A stretch of DNA of 64,000 nucleotides from Nectonema munidae (lineage: Eukaryota > Nematomorpha > Nectonematoida > Nectonematidae): NCBI GenBank assembly GCA_030549495.1, contig JAUIRK010000110.1, positions 62,001 through 126,000 on the forward strand, written 5' to 3'. The notes beneath the pieces were generated by a model, which made no database searches, was not told the DNA's origin, and was given only the letters and a program-made list of their open reading frames with translations. This document shows positions 11,935-24,500 of this stretch, piece after piece. The number at the start of each line of letters is the position of its first letter. The first letter of the stretch is position 1. Made by a program: the position numbers and the translations under genes.

Positions 11935-12165
11935 TCATTTCTGTATAGGAAATGCATTGCTAGGACAGCTGTGCTTAAAAGTGACTGATGAGTTTTAACC
12001 ACTATATCTTGAAAATTCAACGGTTTCCGTCCATCTTCTACTGTATTTGTAATTAGTGAAGTCTCTAGGCACTCTATTGAAATAATCAACTCCACTTTTG
12101 TATTTATTACATAAAATCAAGCTTTCAGGTTTTTTATGTGATGTGACAAAATCACCTTTAATAAG
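11935..12165 (-). pseudogene. Second piggyBac transposase C-terminal segment
   Basis: The minus strand reads VTSHKKPESLILCNKYKSG, VDYFNRVPRDFTNYKYSRR and WTETVEF, then a stop, then SVTFKHSCPSNAFPIQ. This parallels NNKSKPETILCYNENKCG, VDSFNRM and YKPSRRWTMAIF in the transposase just upstream, including the third catalytic aspartate (GVD). It is a diverged duplicate of the same domain, in the same orientation and inside the same pair of terminal repeats. Confidence 0.7.
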
Positions 12166-12498
12166 CTACAATGACGGAGCAAGCTTCGCTTACTACTGTT
12201 GTGCTGTTTACTCCAATGTGTTTTTCAAGTCCCATTTCTCAAAATGAAAAAAATATACAATCAACAAAAATTCCTGCACTTACCTCTCGTTCATTATTTC
12301 AGATAAAAACAAAATTTATAAAAAAAAATTTCATCATAATTTTAGCAACTACTTTTGTATCAAAAGGAGGAGGATGATGATTATGATAAAAATAGAATGA
12401 ATTTATTTTTCACCATATAAAATCCAGCGCTTAAAAAATCTTTAAAAAATCAAAGCTAAATGAAATTTATTAAAATAAAAAAACATCATGCGTTATAT

Positions 12499-14272
12499 TC
12501 AAGAAGTGTTGCAGAGAGGACAAGTTAAAAAAGAATGCTTTTTGCAAATAAATCTTTTGCAACGAGCACACTTGCGCGTACCTCTCGTTCTTGGCTTGCA
12601 ATCGGGTACAAAACAATATCCTCTGCTTGGAGAAAGAGCTTCTGAGATTGCAGGAGGTGCAGGAAATCCGAAGTAAGACAAAGCGCTCTTTATCGGCAAA
12701 GAAATTTGAGCAATAAGTGAACGATTTAGCATTGATTGTCTGCCTAGGCTTAGGGACAAGCTTTTCAAAAAAACTTTTCTTCCTCCCTTTTTTGTAGAGA
12801 TAGCTTTTTCGGAGCAATTGTGCTGGAAAATAACCCATGAATTGTAAGCTGCAATGTCTATATAATTGGTAAATATCGCCATAGTCCAGCGCCTACTCGG
12901 TTTGTAACAGGTATATTCCCTTGCCATTCGGTTGAAACTGTCAACACCACATTTATTTTCATTATAACATAATATTGTTTCTGGTTTGCTTTTGTTATTC
13001 GTTATGGTTACACTTCTTGTGTGTTGTGAAGACAAAATGTATACAGGCTTGAAATTTTTTTAGCATGTTTCAATGGTATGTATATTGAAAGCGATGCAAA
13101 CCTACTATACACTATCTTGCTCTCAGTCTCTTGTAAGTTGAGAGTTTTCAAATACTTAGGTTTGAGTAAAGCCGGTACAAATCTACGATTTGGATTGACA
13201 GTACCGCAAATAGTCAAGTGTAGTCCAAGAGACCACTCTGCTAATTCGTGTAATGTGAAGAAGCGATCTAAATATATTCCACAGCCTTCAGGCAACTGAC
13301 ACTGTGAAATCAATCGCTTACAAACTGTAAGACTGGAGAAATAGTTTTTATCCGTTAGACCAGTAACGTAAAGCTCAGGCTTCATTACATAGAAAGTTTT
13401 AGAATCGTTCAAATGGAACATTTTCATTCCATAGTGGCCTGGTTTTATTCTATCATAAACCTTTACAGGCGAACCACCTCTAAATTTGATTAATTGCTCG
13501 TCAATTGTGACGGAGTCAAGTGGTGTCCAAAATCTATGGCACTTATGAAAAAAACTATCATGAAGGTATCTTATTGGTGATATTTTGTCGTTTCTATCCC
13601 TTAGAGTTCTGTCGTCAAACCTAATGAAAATGTGAATAAACATAAACATACGCCTGCCAATTGCTGCTCTAAGGAAGGGATCGCCAGTTTTTGAAAATAA
13701 CTGACGCGTGATAATTTTTTGGTCTTTATTTTGGCCTATATGAAGGATACAACCAAAGTAAGCAAAAAGATCGGAAATTTCAAATCTTTCGTAGCAGCTC
13801 TTTAGTTCTTCCCACTTGCAATTGGCATTACTAATAAAAATAAGTAAAAATTTTACGTGAAAATTTTTCAAAAGGAATTACCTGTAGTTTTCTGCAGCTT
13901 TTTTTCTAGTCATATTAACTATATAACTCATAAGATTAACATCAAAAAAAGCTTGAAGATGTCAAATTCATTTCTCATTCCCACTGCTTCATTTGAAGGT
14001 CCAAATGGCCTAGATGAAAGATTACGTCTGTTACGGCTCAAATTAGGGCCAATAACAGGGTTTAGAGGGGTCCACGTAAATTCAGTTCCATCTGGAGCCA
14101 AAAGGCTATCATCATCTATGATTTCATCCCGATTTTCTAAATCATCATCAGAGTTATCAAAACTTTCAACTTCAAACTCTTCTGAACTTTGAAAAATATC
14201 AGAAGCTATATCTTCAGAGCATTCAGAAAGCTCCTCTTCGTTGGATTCAGTAAAGGAAGATGAAGAACTCAT
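12499..14272 (-). pseudogene. piggyBac-family transposase, frame-broken
   Basis: The enzyme would cut and rejoin piggyBac ends at TTAA. Three minus-strand frames follow each other: 14272-13928, 13871-13008 and 13035-12499. The first is an acidic Ser/Glu/Asp-rich N-terminus typical of the family. The second holds the DDE domain with the first two aspartates in VTIDEQLIKFRGG and GIYLDRFFT. The third carries the last aspartate in NKCGVDSFNRMAREYTCYKP and a C-terminal cysteine-rich finger (CFVPDC, CARCKRFICKKH, CPLCNTS). All three catalytic aspartates and the finger survive. The frames are displaced, so either there are two frameshifts or short introns join them: the first gap (13928-13871) lies near a GTAATT-type donor, which makes an intron possible there. 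Probably inactive but young. Confidence 0.8.
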
Positions 14273-14950
14273 ATTTTGTATAGTTGAAGTTAGCAGATGT
14301 AGTGAAACAGAACAATAACTGTTTGCGTATGAAAATCAATAACCGTGCAATGAGAAACTGTAGATAGATTTATCTGATTGTTTATTCTTTCCAAGGATTT
14401 CCCACATCTTGATTATTACGATGATGCAAGATTTGCGTCACAACGAGTTGATCGATATCTTTAGTGGTCGTTATTCGAGGTGTTTGGTGCTGGGAGAAAG
14501 ATATAAATTATGCACTTTGCACAGCTGTTCTCTTCTGTTCATAGAGCATATAACATGTCATTGCTGAGTTCATAGTGACTTACATTTCGTGTTTTTCCAT
14601 AAATAAATTTTTTTATAATATATTTAATCAATTTTATTCTTTTGTTCATAAAATAGTTGGATTTTAAACTTTGTAGCATTAGAAATAAAAATTTAAAATA
14701 GATGGCGTTCAATTTTTTTAGGGTTTTTTAAACACAAAAAAATGTGTTTTTTCGAATTTTACCTTTTTTTCTTAAATGTGATAATTCATCAAGTGTAGTC
14801 TATAAGGACAATTATAGGCTGATATAAAGTAAAATTGTGGCACTAAAATTCTAGACCATGCTTAAAAACAATTTATTTTGAATATGGGCTTTTTACTCAA
14901 TTATGGTGGTAATGGTGTTGCATCAAAACAGTGTGGTAAGCGAAGGTTAA

Positions 14951-15554
14951 GGTTAGCACTCTTTATCCTATGCACTTCCTTCCAGATTTGCCTAGCGGTT
15001 GACGGGTAATATCCCCAAAACACCCTAAAGTTCGTTATTAATTCAGGAAAATTTGGGGTTATGATATTAATTAGGAAAAATTCTCTAACCTTAAAATTTG
15101 CTTGCATTTAATCAACTTCATAATACTCCATATTTCCCTTAATGAATTAAAATTTATTAAACCATAATTTTCCAGAACTAAATTTGTTTTGTAAGATGTA
15201 TCCGAGGGATAAATATAATAAAATATATATGAAGGAAATTTATATATTAAATAAATTAGTTATTTTTCAAATTTTCTAGCGAGTTTGATCGGGATGTTGG
15301 CACCAGCATAATGTGTAAAGGAATGAACAGGGCTAATTATTATCTTAACGTGAGAATATTAATCTTGAAAATGAATAAGAGGGTGTTCAAAGAGATAGGA
15401 ATGAAAAACGTATTAAATAAAATACGCACCGAAATATACAACTATTTTATTAGATCCAGACAATTTTGTAAGAATAAAAATTTACAAATTTAGTGTTTTG
15501 GAGTTTGAGAATTTTTCTTAAGGTAATTTCAAAAGTAAAGTCAACATGATCGTG
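14951..15554. other. Non-coding DNA between piggyBac and peroxiredoxin
   Basis: No gene was recognised. The stretch is the 3' flank of the peroxiredoxin gene on the minus strand. Confidence 0.6.
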
Positions 15555-15560
15555 TTTATT
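15555..15560 (-). terminator. Poly(A) signal of the peroxiredoxin gene
   Basis: AATAAA on the minus strand, 34 bp after the stop codon at 15594. It is well placed for mRNA 3'-end formation. Confidence 0.6.
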
Positions 15561-15593
15561 AAAATCAAATTTGTGATGATTAACTTTTGAGAG

Positions 15594-18500
15594 TTAGTTA
15601 TTCTTGTTGAAGTATTCTTTTGATCCTTCAGGTGTTGGTTTTATCGTTGGAGATCCTGGTTTCCAATTGGCTGGACACACTAAAAATAAACATTCAACAA
15701 ATATCAGCAAAGATACAGAGAAGTGCTACCAAGCGTCTCAGGCGCCTTTTAATCCGTTAAAAGTCGCGATGAGAAAAGCGTGCACATAAACTAAAACGTT
15801 AAGTTGTATGAAACTCCTTGATAAAGATAAGTCACGCCACGCCAGATAAGCACAATATTCGTTCGGGCTTAAAGCGTCAAACCGTCAACTGATGTTTTTT
15901 GGATATTTTGCAATCATTTTAATAAAAGTTGATAATAAATTCTCTATTTTCTTAAGTTTAATCCTTTTAAATAGCGATTTACGTTTACTTGTTGTTTTCA
16001 AGGTTGATTTCAAAAAATTGAAAAATAAAGTTATTTCTTTTTTGATTGAAAGATTGATTGAGAATACTTTTGCACATTTACTGTAAGGTACTTTAATTTG
16101 GCGAATTTAAAATTTAGGATGTTTAGTCCAAAAAATTTAGTTTTTTTACTTGTTAAGCACTTAATATCGAAATTGCATTAATTTTTAATTTTATCATAGA
16201 ATTTAGAGGAGGGTACATTTTAATTGCACAAAATTATTGCTCAACTCTGCCATATAAAAGAAAGGGTATACTTCAGATCCAGTGATGGTCCATCTCACGT
16301 TTCGAAAATAAATTTCGAATAAACTCTTTAGTACATCAATATATATGTTATATAAAAAGACTCGAAGTTTTAACAATGTCTTTTTTTTGTTAAATAATAT
16401 TCCTGAACTTGATACATATATACATCCTCACAAGTATTATAGGTAAAGGTAGCGTGTGGTGTTTTCATCTAGAACCACTTGTATCGCCCTATAAGAAAGT
16501 AGGCTTGATGCGAGATCGAACCCAAGACGACGAGTTATCGAAACCCAGTACGTAACCAACCTTACTCACGCCCCCTATTTTATTATAAAAAATCTTCTAA
16601 AGAAACAAAGATAAATGTGGTCAGTCCAAAAAAGCTTAGAGTTGATTTTTCATAAGAGCATGCTAAAATGAGAAAAATAAATTCCAGAAGGCATCAGGTT
16701 AGCAGAAAGATTGAAAAGTTTAAAGAGAAATTGGATAAAACGATACCTTTTGCCGAAGAGATGTTTTGCAAAATAAGGAGATATGAAAGTTAGAAAAAGA
16801 AATTGATGATGATATTTTGTTTTTAGAAAAAATGATGGAAGATAGAAATGAGGCTTCATATGGAAGTATTGATGTTCGAGGTTTTCTAATAATTAAGAGA
16901 AAGATCAAAAGGAAAAATGCATCTCTTAGAAATAAAATGAGAAGCAATCGATGAAAAAAATCTAAAGAAATTTCAAAAGATGAAAAAAAAATCAGGATCT
17001 CATAAGAGATGTAGAAAAAATAGAACATGATTATATTACATATCGAAAAATCAAATTTTTTTTCTACGTTAACTAGAAACAATGTTTCACACACAGTATC
17101 CCGCTGCTATGCCTCAATCATTAGAAGCTTGTAAAGGCGACGCAAGGTATATTCACCCTACTCCAGCTTGTAAATATGAAGGTGAAGTTGCAGAAAAATT
17201 GCAAGCAACAAGAAATAGTCAGGACTACATCCAACTTAAAAATCTACATTGGGGTGGAGAGTCACTCCGTCATCGCCTGGTCCCAAGTCCAAGATGCAAA
17301 AGGAGGAGGGTTGGCGTCAAGAAGGGCATCCGGTCATAAAACCATTGCTCCAACAAAACCTTATGGATACAAACGGATAAAGATGGAGATTGATGGAAGG
17401 AAGAAGCGCGGTAGACTTTTTCTGAAATGGAAGAATGCATTGAAAAGGATATCAGTATGTACGAAATCGACATAAAGGATATGAAGGATAGAGAAAGAAT
17501 CGTAAAGAGAGAAATGCTAAGATGGAAAGTTTGAAGTTTGTATCCATAAGGAAGAAGGTGCACCCTCCAAAGAGGACAACCCACCTTCTAAAACAAAATG
17601 AATGATGATGATGATGATGATGATGATTGAGGTGGAGAGTGGTGGTTACCTACATTAAAAATGGGCTTCGTATAAAGAAGGAAATAATAATAATAGCGTT
17701 AAAATACGTGGCCTGCCTTTGATCAATCCTTCTGCAAAAAACGAAGGGGAAGAAGCATTCTTCGCCGGATTCATTCGAAGAATGGAATTGCAAAGAGCTT
17801 GTAAGAACAATGCTTTTTGACACACGTGACAGCAAACGTTTAACTGCAACATGTAATACCATCCAAAAAAACCCCTTTCTTTGGTGAACTATCAATAAAA
17901 GAATGTGTGGGAAGACGTGAAAACTGATACGACATCTGGACAAGAGTAGAAGTTTTTTAAAATTCAGAAAAGAATTCAAAAAGTTGTATTTAAGCGAAAG
18001 AACTAATTTTAGAAGATGAAGACGATAAAACTAAAAGTATATTTTTTACGAAAATGTTAAAAGAAGAGTGTGTAAGATCAGATTATAGAGAGAGAACTTA
18101 TAAAAACCTCCATCTTTTAAAATTAAAAGATAAAAAGAACTTGAAAAGCAGCATTTTTTCAACGTTGATGGTGAAAATTTTAATAAAATAGAGAACAGTG
18201 GGCGCTGTTAATAAAACGAAACTTTTTGTTATCATTATCGCTTCCTTTAAAATAACGACGATAACGATAACGAAGTAAAATTATTTGAAATTAAAAATAA
18301 AGATGACGAGAATACATTTTTACGTTATCGATTGTGTTGATTTTTTTTATATATTTTCACATGCAGCGTTATAAAATGAAAGGCGATGTATATTTATTCA
18401 TGACTTCTATACTTCTGCAAAAAAAAGTTTCTTGATTTAAATTCCTAATTTAGTGTATAATTCGACTCAAGCATTCATCATTATAAACGTCAAGGTAAGA

Positions 18501-21500
18501 AAAATGTTAGATCTTCAGCGCCAGAAACCCTAAAAAGGCACTTCTGCAATCGACTACCATGGGGTCCAACCCAGAAATAAAGTTTCGTGATAAAAAATGT
18601 TTCTAAAAAATAGAAATGTGATACGACCAGTATTTGTAGGTGTATCACATATAATCATTTTTATGCTAGACCATGCAGCATTTTCATCTAGAAGGTTTAT
18701 TATTAATCCTTCTGAAATGCTTTTTGCGGAGCTGTCTTTAGTTCTGAATACTCCAAAATTAATTTTGTGTTCAGGATTTTGAAGACACACTACTTGATAT
18801 TCTTTAAGTTTTTATCATTTTTATTAACTAGGAATCTTTTGATGTCAAAATGTAAGCAAAAATTTTTTTCGTGTTTCCAAGATTTTCTTACCTCGCAATC
18901 ATACTTTTAAATATTCCAGATTGTGTTGGAGTTGGCAAGTTTATTCCCTGACTTAAGCATACTTTTGATGCTTTATTTGTAGAAAGAGATAGACTTGTCA
19001 CCAATTTAAGGGATTGTTTTTTTCTTTTTTTGCAGTTTTCTAAATTAAACCCATCTTCACTGGAATCAGAGCTGAATGATAATTCACTAGTTTTTTTCAT
19101 ATTCAGAATGCATAAAAACTTTGTTGTTTGAATCTTTTCGTCTTTTTGATGGGAGAAATAGAAGCACGTTTATTTGTCACATACCCTATTTTTCCTTTTG
19201 ATTCAATTTGTTTATTATGAAGAGCTTTATCTTCTTTGCACAACCAGTTTCCATTTACTTTTGTTATATCAAATAAATTTTTTCATATTCTAAAATAAAA
19301 TGTTTACTTTAGCAACAATTGCTTGTTCATTAAGTTGAGGAAAACTCATTTTATCCCATAAGCTGGACAATTCTTGAAACATTTTTTTAATCCTTACTTG
19401 TTTAACTTTTTCTTTCTCTAATAAAGTATGGTAAAGATCAAGAATATCAATTTTTTAGGTACTCTTGTAAAAATTTTAAAGTCTTCAATTCTTGGTAAAG
19501 GTTCTTGCATACTTTCTTTTGGATAATAAATTTTTTCTCCAAATTTAAGAATTTTTATTAACAACAGAACTGAATTTAAATTCAGACATTTTTAGTAGGA
19601 AAAAACAAGGTAAAAAAAAATGTGCGTTTCTAAAAATAAAAAACTTTAGTATATAAATAAATGTTTATAAATATTTTAATTACTAAATATCATTTTTTAA
19701 AAGCCATTTTAATTTAACCATTGTTGACGTTTTTATTTGTTTTTTTAATTGTCAATGTCTCATGCAAGAAAGTGGATTTTAGAGACTGAGGAAAGTTTTT
19801 TTGTTGAAATTCACAATTTTTTTTATTTTTGTGTTTTTTTATAAAATTTGTCACTTAAAAAACGCTGTAAAATTTATTAGCACTTTATGTAAAAATAAAT
19901 AAAAAAAATTGAAATCATAACCCTAAAGTACCATATTCAAGGTCGTTTGTGAACGTCAATTTTAGATAGTCATTGAAAGATTTCCTGGATTTTAGACATT
20001 TGGAAGCAAAAATTTGATCAATTTTCTTCAACATAATTTATTAGAATGTTCTATTGTTTTGTATTTGTAGTTTAGTGCCTTTTCAACAGCGTCTTCGAAA
20101 AGATTTTCAAATTATTGTCTATAACCTCTTTATCTAAGACAAAAGAATACGATTCCTAAACTGAATTTATCCTAAAAACTTTCTACTCATAAACTGAGTT
20201 TGCTCCTTCACAAACTAATTCTAACGTAAAGTAAAAGAGTGTCTATGAATTTATTTTTTAATCTAACATATATGAATGCAACTATTTATGAAATCGGAGT
20301 TGGAGGCGCAACAATATTACGACTCCGAATCTTTTCACAACCCTGCGGAATCCCGATTAAATTTCTTGCTGGTCGAGCAAGCATTTTTCTTCCAGTACGC
20401 TTTGTAAAATGGTAGAAGATCATCGGAGTAAGATAAAGCATGGACATACCTTCACCGTGTTTAGCGACGAACTGAAAAGCTTTGATCAGACGCAACGCCT
20501 CGTCAACAGATCTTCCAACGGGCAAATCATTTATGCTCATATGGCGAATGATGCCATCTGGATCGATTATGAACATGCCTCTGAAACAGGAAAAACTTCG
20601 TTATATCAAGAAATTAGGGGATAAGAGAGAGAGAAATAATTTACATGTAAAGTCTAAGGTAATCATGGTCTGAGAGTGCATGAAAAATCTGATAAGTCGA
20701 ATTCTTGTTATCATTTTTTGTTTTATAAATTGTCCAGTCCTAATCCATTTTGCCTAATTTACACAATCAATTCAAAATTTAGTCTATCAGTTTTTATTTT
20801 CTTTTCCAATTTTTAAGAGTTAAACCTACGTGTGCAAAAGTTTATTTATAAATAAAATTTATCGTCATTCAATTCCCAAGTGCAAAGCTTCAAACGCAAA
20901 ACTTTATTTTCCTTTGATGATGCAAGCAATAGTAAAATTATGTTAGTATTTATCCTCTTTCATTTATACAGTGCAAAAATACCCATGATAAGTTTTATTC
21001 TGAAAATAAAGTTCTTGCTAGAGTATTTAACAACTATTTAAAAGCTTCCCAAAGAGTAGTGTCCCTTTTCTATAATCAGATTAAGAGTGTCCAAGAAAAA
21101 AAACATTTTTTGACACGCATTGTTTTTTAATTCTAAATAGTGTATATATCAACATAATCGTTTTTATACTCAAATTTTTTCCCTCTTACAAAGGATTAAT
21201 GACTCTCCTTCCATGATTTGCTTACTCACTTCTACTTGATTCCCTCTTCCGCTTCTTCGGGCTTGAACCCAATTTTGATGCAATCTTTCTTCATCATCGA
21301 CTTCCAGCTTAATTTAGGTCTGCCTTTACTTCAAACTTCCAAACTCGTCTTATACTTATACCATTGTCCTTCCTCAAGAAATAAGCATTTGAAATTAAAA
21401 TGAAACATTGAAAACATTTTTGCATTAGATGTAGATTATATCAAAAGTAAATTTTATTGATTTTTGGAATTTTTTTGAATATATTTTTTTTAATTTATCT

Positions 21501-24500
21501 GTCTATATCAATATTAATTTTATTGATCCTAAAGTCGATTTTTAGTGAAAACTAATTCGTTCTGTTCAAATATAAATAAATTGACATTGCAAATGAGCCA
21601 TAGTTATTCTATCATCACCTAAAATCCCCCATTCACCCTAAATATTTTTAATAATCAGGGGCGCACATCCGGGGCCGGTGTCCGACCCCCCTCCCCTCCC
21701 ATTTGATTTCAAATTAGTGGAGAAAAAGACTTTCGTTCACCACTAATTTTGAATTTCTCAATTATATCTTTTTTGTATCATGAAAAGACTTGTTTGGCTC
21801 ATGAGTAGACTTCCCATATTACTTTAATTGCTATACAGTAGAGTTTCAAGTACAAATTCTTTTATAATTTTTCAAAGCATAGGAAAATTTTTCACAAGTT
21901 TGATAACGTGTTTTTCAACTGTCTGGTTCAAATGGAGACATATCGTAAGTGTAAATAATAATAAGTAAAAATGAATGAACCTTAGAGCGATGCCAGCTTT
22001 GGGAATGAGAACTCCATAGTTTAAAGATATCTCTTTGTTCAAATCAGCTAATAGTGGATAACTTAAGGAGCCTAAACCACCATTCTATCAAAAAAGGAGA
22101 AAAATGAAAAAGTTACGCATTGATCAACTTTGCGGCAATGTCAAGCTCTTAAAAGCAAGCATAATATTCGTATTTTTTCGCTAATTTTAGGTTAAAGGGA
22201 GGGAGGGATGTGCACAACATGAATATCGCTGTCTTCCTCTCTTCAAATTAATTGTTTCGCTCATAACTAGGGGCAACAAAAGTTGACCTATAAATCCTTC
22301 AAAAATTGACCTAACGAGTTCAAAAAGTGTCTTTGGTAAAAAAAATTACATAAAAAAATTCTATATTACGTAGTGTTACAAAATAGCTTATGTGAGTGTT
22401 TCCTAACCATCGAATAGCAAATGGCCAACAAAAAATACAAGATTTTAACAAAAAGTAGAATTAATTATATTTACGTATTTTTCAAGCAAATTTTTATAGT
22501 AATAAAAAAATATTCAATTTAAAGTACTGTACAAAAGCTTTATTGGAAAGATGGGGCAAGAGACAAGATAGAAATTAGAAAGTCTGCGTAGTGGCTACTT
22601 TTCGCAAGGTGCGTATTAACTCTTAGAATTAGCATGTCTTTTGTGTCTTTAAGTATCATTGCTGTTTATGCATATCTTTCCTTGCCTTAAACGTGCATGT
22701 CTTGGATGTGTCCGTGTGCATTAATTAGCATGCTTCATTTTCCTTAAACGCCTCTTTTTTCTTTTAGATATATGATTTTGCTTTTTGGGGGATGACCATC
22801 CAGTAAAACCTGAGAAATGTCTTGACTGTCTTTTTGGCTCTGCTTGTTTCGGGAGCAATTTCGGTTCTTGTAGTGTTCAACCTATCGCTTAGCTTGTTGA
22901 ATTCACTATCTTTTTCGTTGCTTGCTTCTGCCCATCCTCTCCAATTCTTCTCGAAACTGGATCAAACCTCTCGCGCTGATTTTTCCTTTTTTCTCTGCGC
23001 AAAGTATCTCTGTTCCAAGCTTTCTCTTTTTGGTCCCTGATTTTTTTGATTTTGTGGACAGCAAGCCTGCTGCGTTCTCTTCCCAAGCCAAAACGTCGTC
23101 CGAGAAAGATTCATTTCTCGATTCATTTAAAACCCCCATCAAGCCATCACCTTTTCCACCAACTCCTATCGTCACTAGATCTACGAAAAAGAAAATCGAT
23201 CAAAAAAATGTGAACGAATTTAATGCCTTAAAGGCAGAAATCCTGGCTCTTAAGAAAGTTTTCAGGACCCAGCAATGAGGAGGTGGAGGAAATGGATGCA
23301 CCAAACACTACTAACAATTACTCAATCAGTCTCTCCAAAGTTCCTACATACTTCCCTGCCCATAAGCGCAATATAAAGGATAAACTACTTTTCAATGCGT
23401 ATGCGGCACTTGCCGAAGTTGCGGAATTTTCTCTCGGAATACCGCGTGATAATCATTTCTGCAGATCTGGCTATCGCCATTCACACTGTTCAACACACAT
23501 GGTGTGAAAGCTAAATTTATGCTGCCTCCGACAAGCTCGCAGAATTAGAAATCAACTTGCCACCAACCAAAGATACTGAGGCGTTTACAAAAGAGCATCT
23601 TCTGGCTACCTCAGTCGATGTTCCTGCATTGGATGATGCTAGTCAGCTTCCAAAGCATTGTCGCCACTTTCAACTCACCTAAGATCTAAGCGCTCCAATT
23701 AATTAATTAAGCTCCGTCTTGCTCCATTCTGTGAACGCCAATGATCTAGAGTTATTTACTCTTTGGGGTGAGGTTTTCTTAAGAGCACATGATAAAAATG
23801 ATGGAGCTACAGAAATACAATACTGTCGATTAATTGCTCTTCAAACTAAGAAAGTGCTTTTACATCTGATGTTGCTGCGTTTAATTGTTTACTGTCCTCA
23901 GCGTCATTTTCGAAGTCTCACTGTATACTTGAATCAGAAAAGGAGGCGATAATTTCTTACTGGGTCAATGAACTTGAAACAGAAAGGTCTTCATCGATTA
24001 GTACTGACAATTTTAGAATAATGTCCAGGCCTTCGCCCATTAACTTCTGCTATATGCCAAGGTCACTCGCAAATGATGACCATAATTTTGCCTAATCCAT
24101 AATATTTGCTGAGTCATGGGAGAATAGGGCAGGACAGAGCAATTTTTCCTATAAATCTTGACTATTGACAGTGCTATATTGGTCCGCGCTTCTCCCGTCT
24201 CATAAAACATTTTCTTGATCTTGAGGCTTGCTTTTTAAAAAATCTTACAGGGCTGTAACATCAGTGGTAACGATTTCTCACAGATTTGTTAAGATAGTGT
24301 TTCTTCGGTGCTGAAATAATTTCGGCATTCACTGTCTTTATTTTGCTAGTTGTGTACTTTTGGTCGAAAATATACAAGGATTTTGACATCTCAAGCGTGA
24401 AGTGGGTTTTCTGGTAGTGAGAGGAAGAGTTGTGAATCAATAAGATTGTTTTCTTTGCCTGTCTTGTTATCATTAGCATGCTTCTATAATAACATTTTAA

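Larger units (their letters stand above)
10883..14950 (-). mobile_element. piggyBac element with TTAA target duplications
   Basis: The left edge reads TTAACCTTCGCTTACCACAC (10883-10902) and the right edge is its exact reverse complement (14931-14950). This gives TTAA duplications at 10883-10886 and 14947-14950 around a 16-bp terminal inverted repeat. TTAA target sites and short terminal repeats define piggyBac transposons. Subterminal copies of AACGCCATCTA occur inverted near 11226 and 14701. The interior carries a piggyBac transposase in several frames on the minus strand plus part of a second one. The ends are perfectly preserved although the coding part is broken. Confidence 0.85.

Noticed and set aside
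17082..17584. Overlapping open frames with [15 protein letters not shown] and related peptides.
   Set aside because: No recognisable family, frames overlap on both strands and end in a simple repeat; not called as a gene.
20286..20449. Continuation of the long minus-strand open frame after the peroxiredoxin exon.
   Set aside because: A consensus donor (AG|GTATGT) ends the exon at 20450 and the true next exon at 15679 restores the VCPANWKPG motif in phase.
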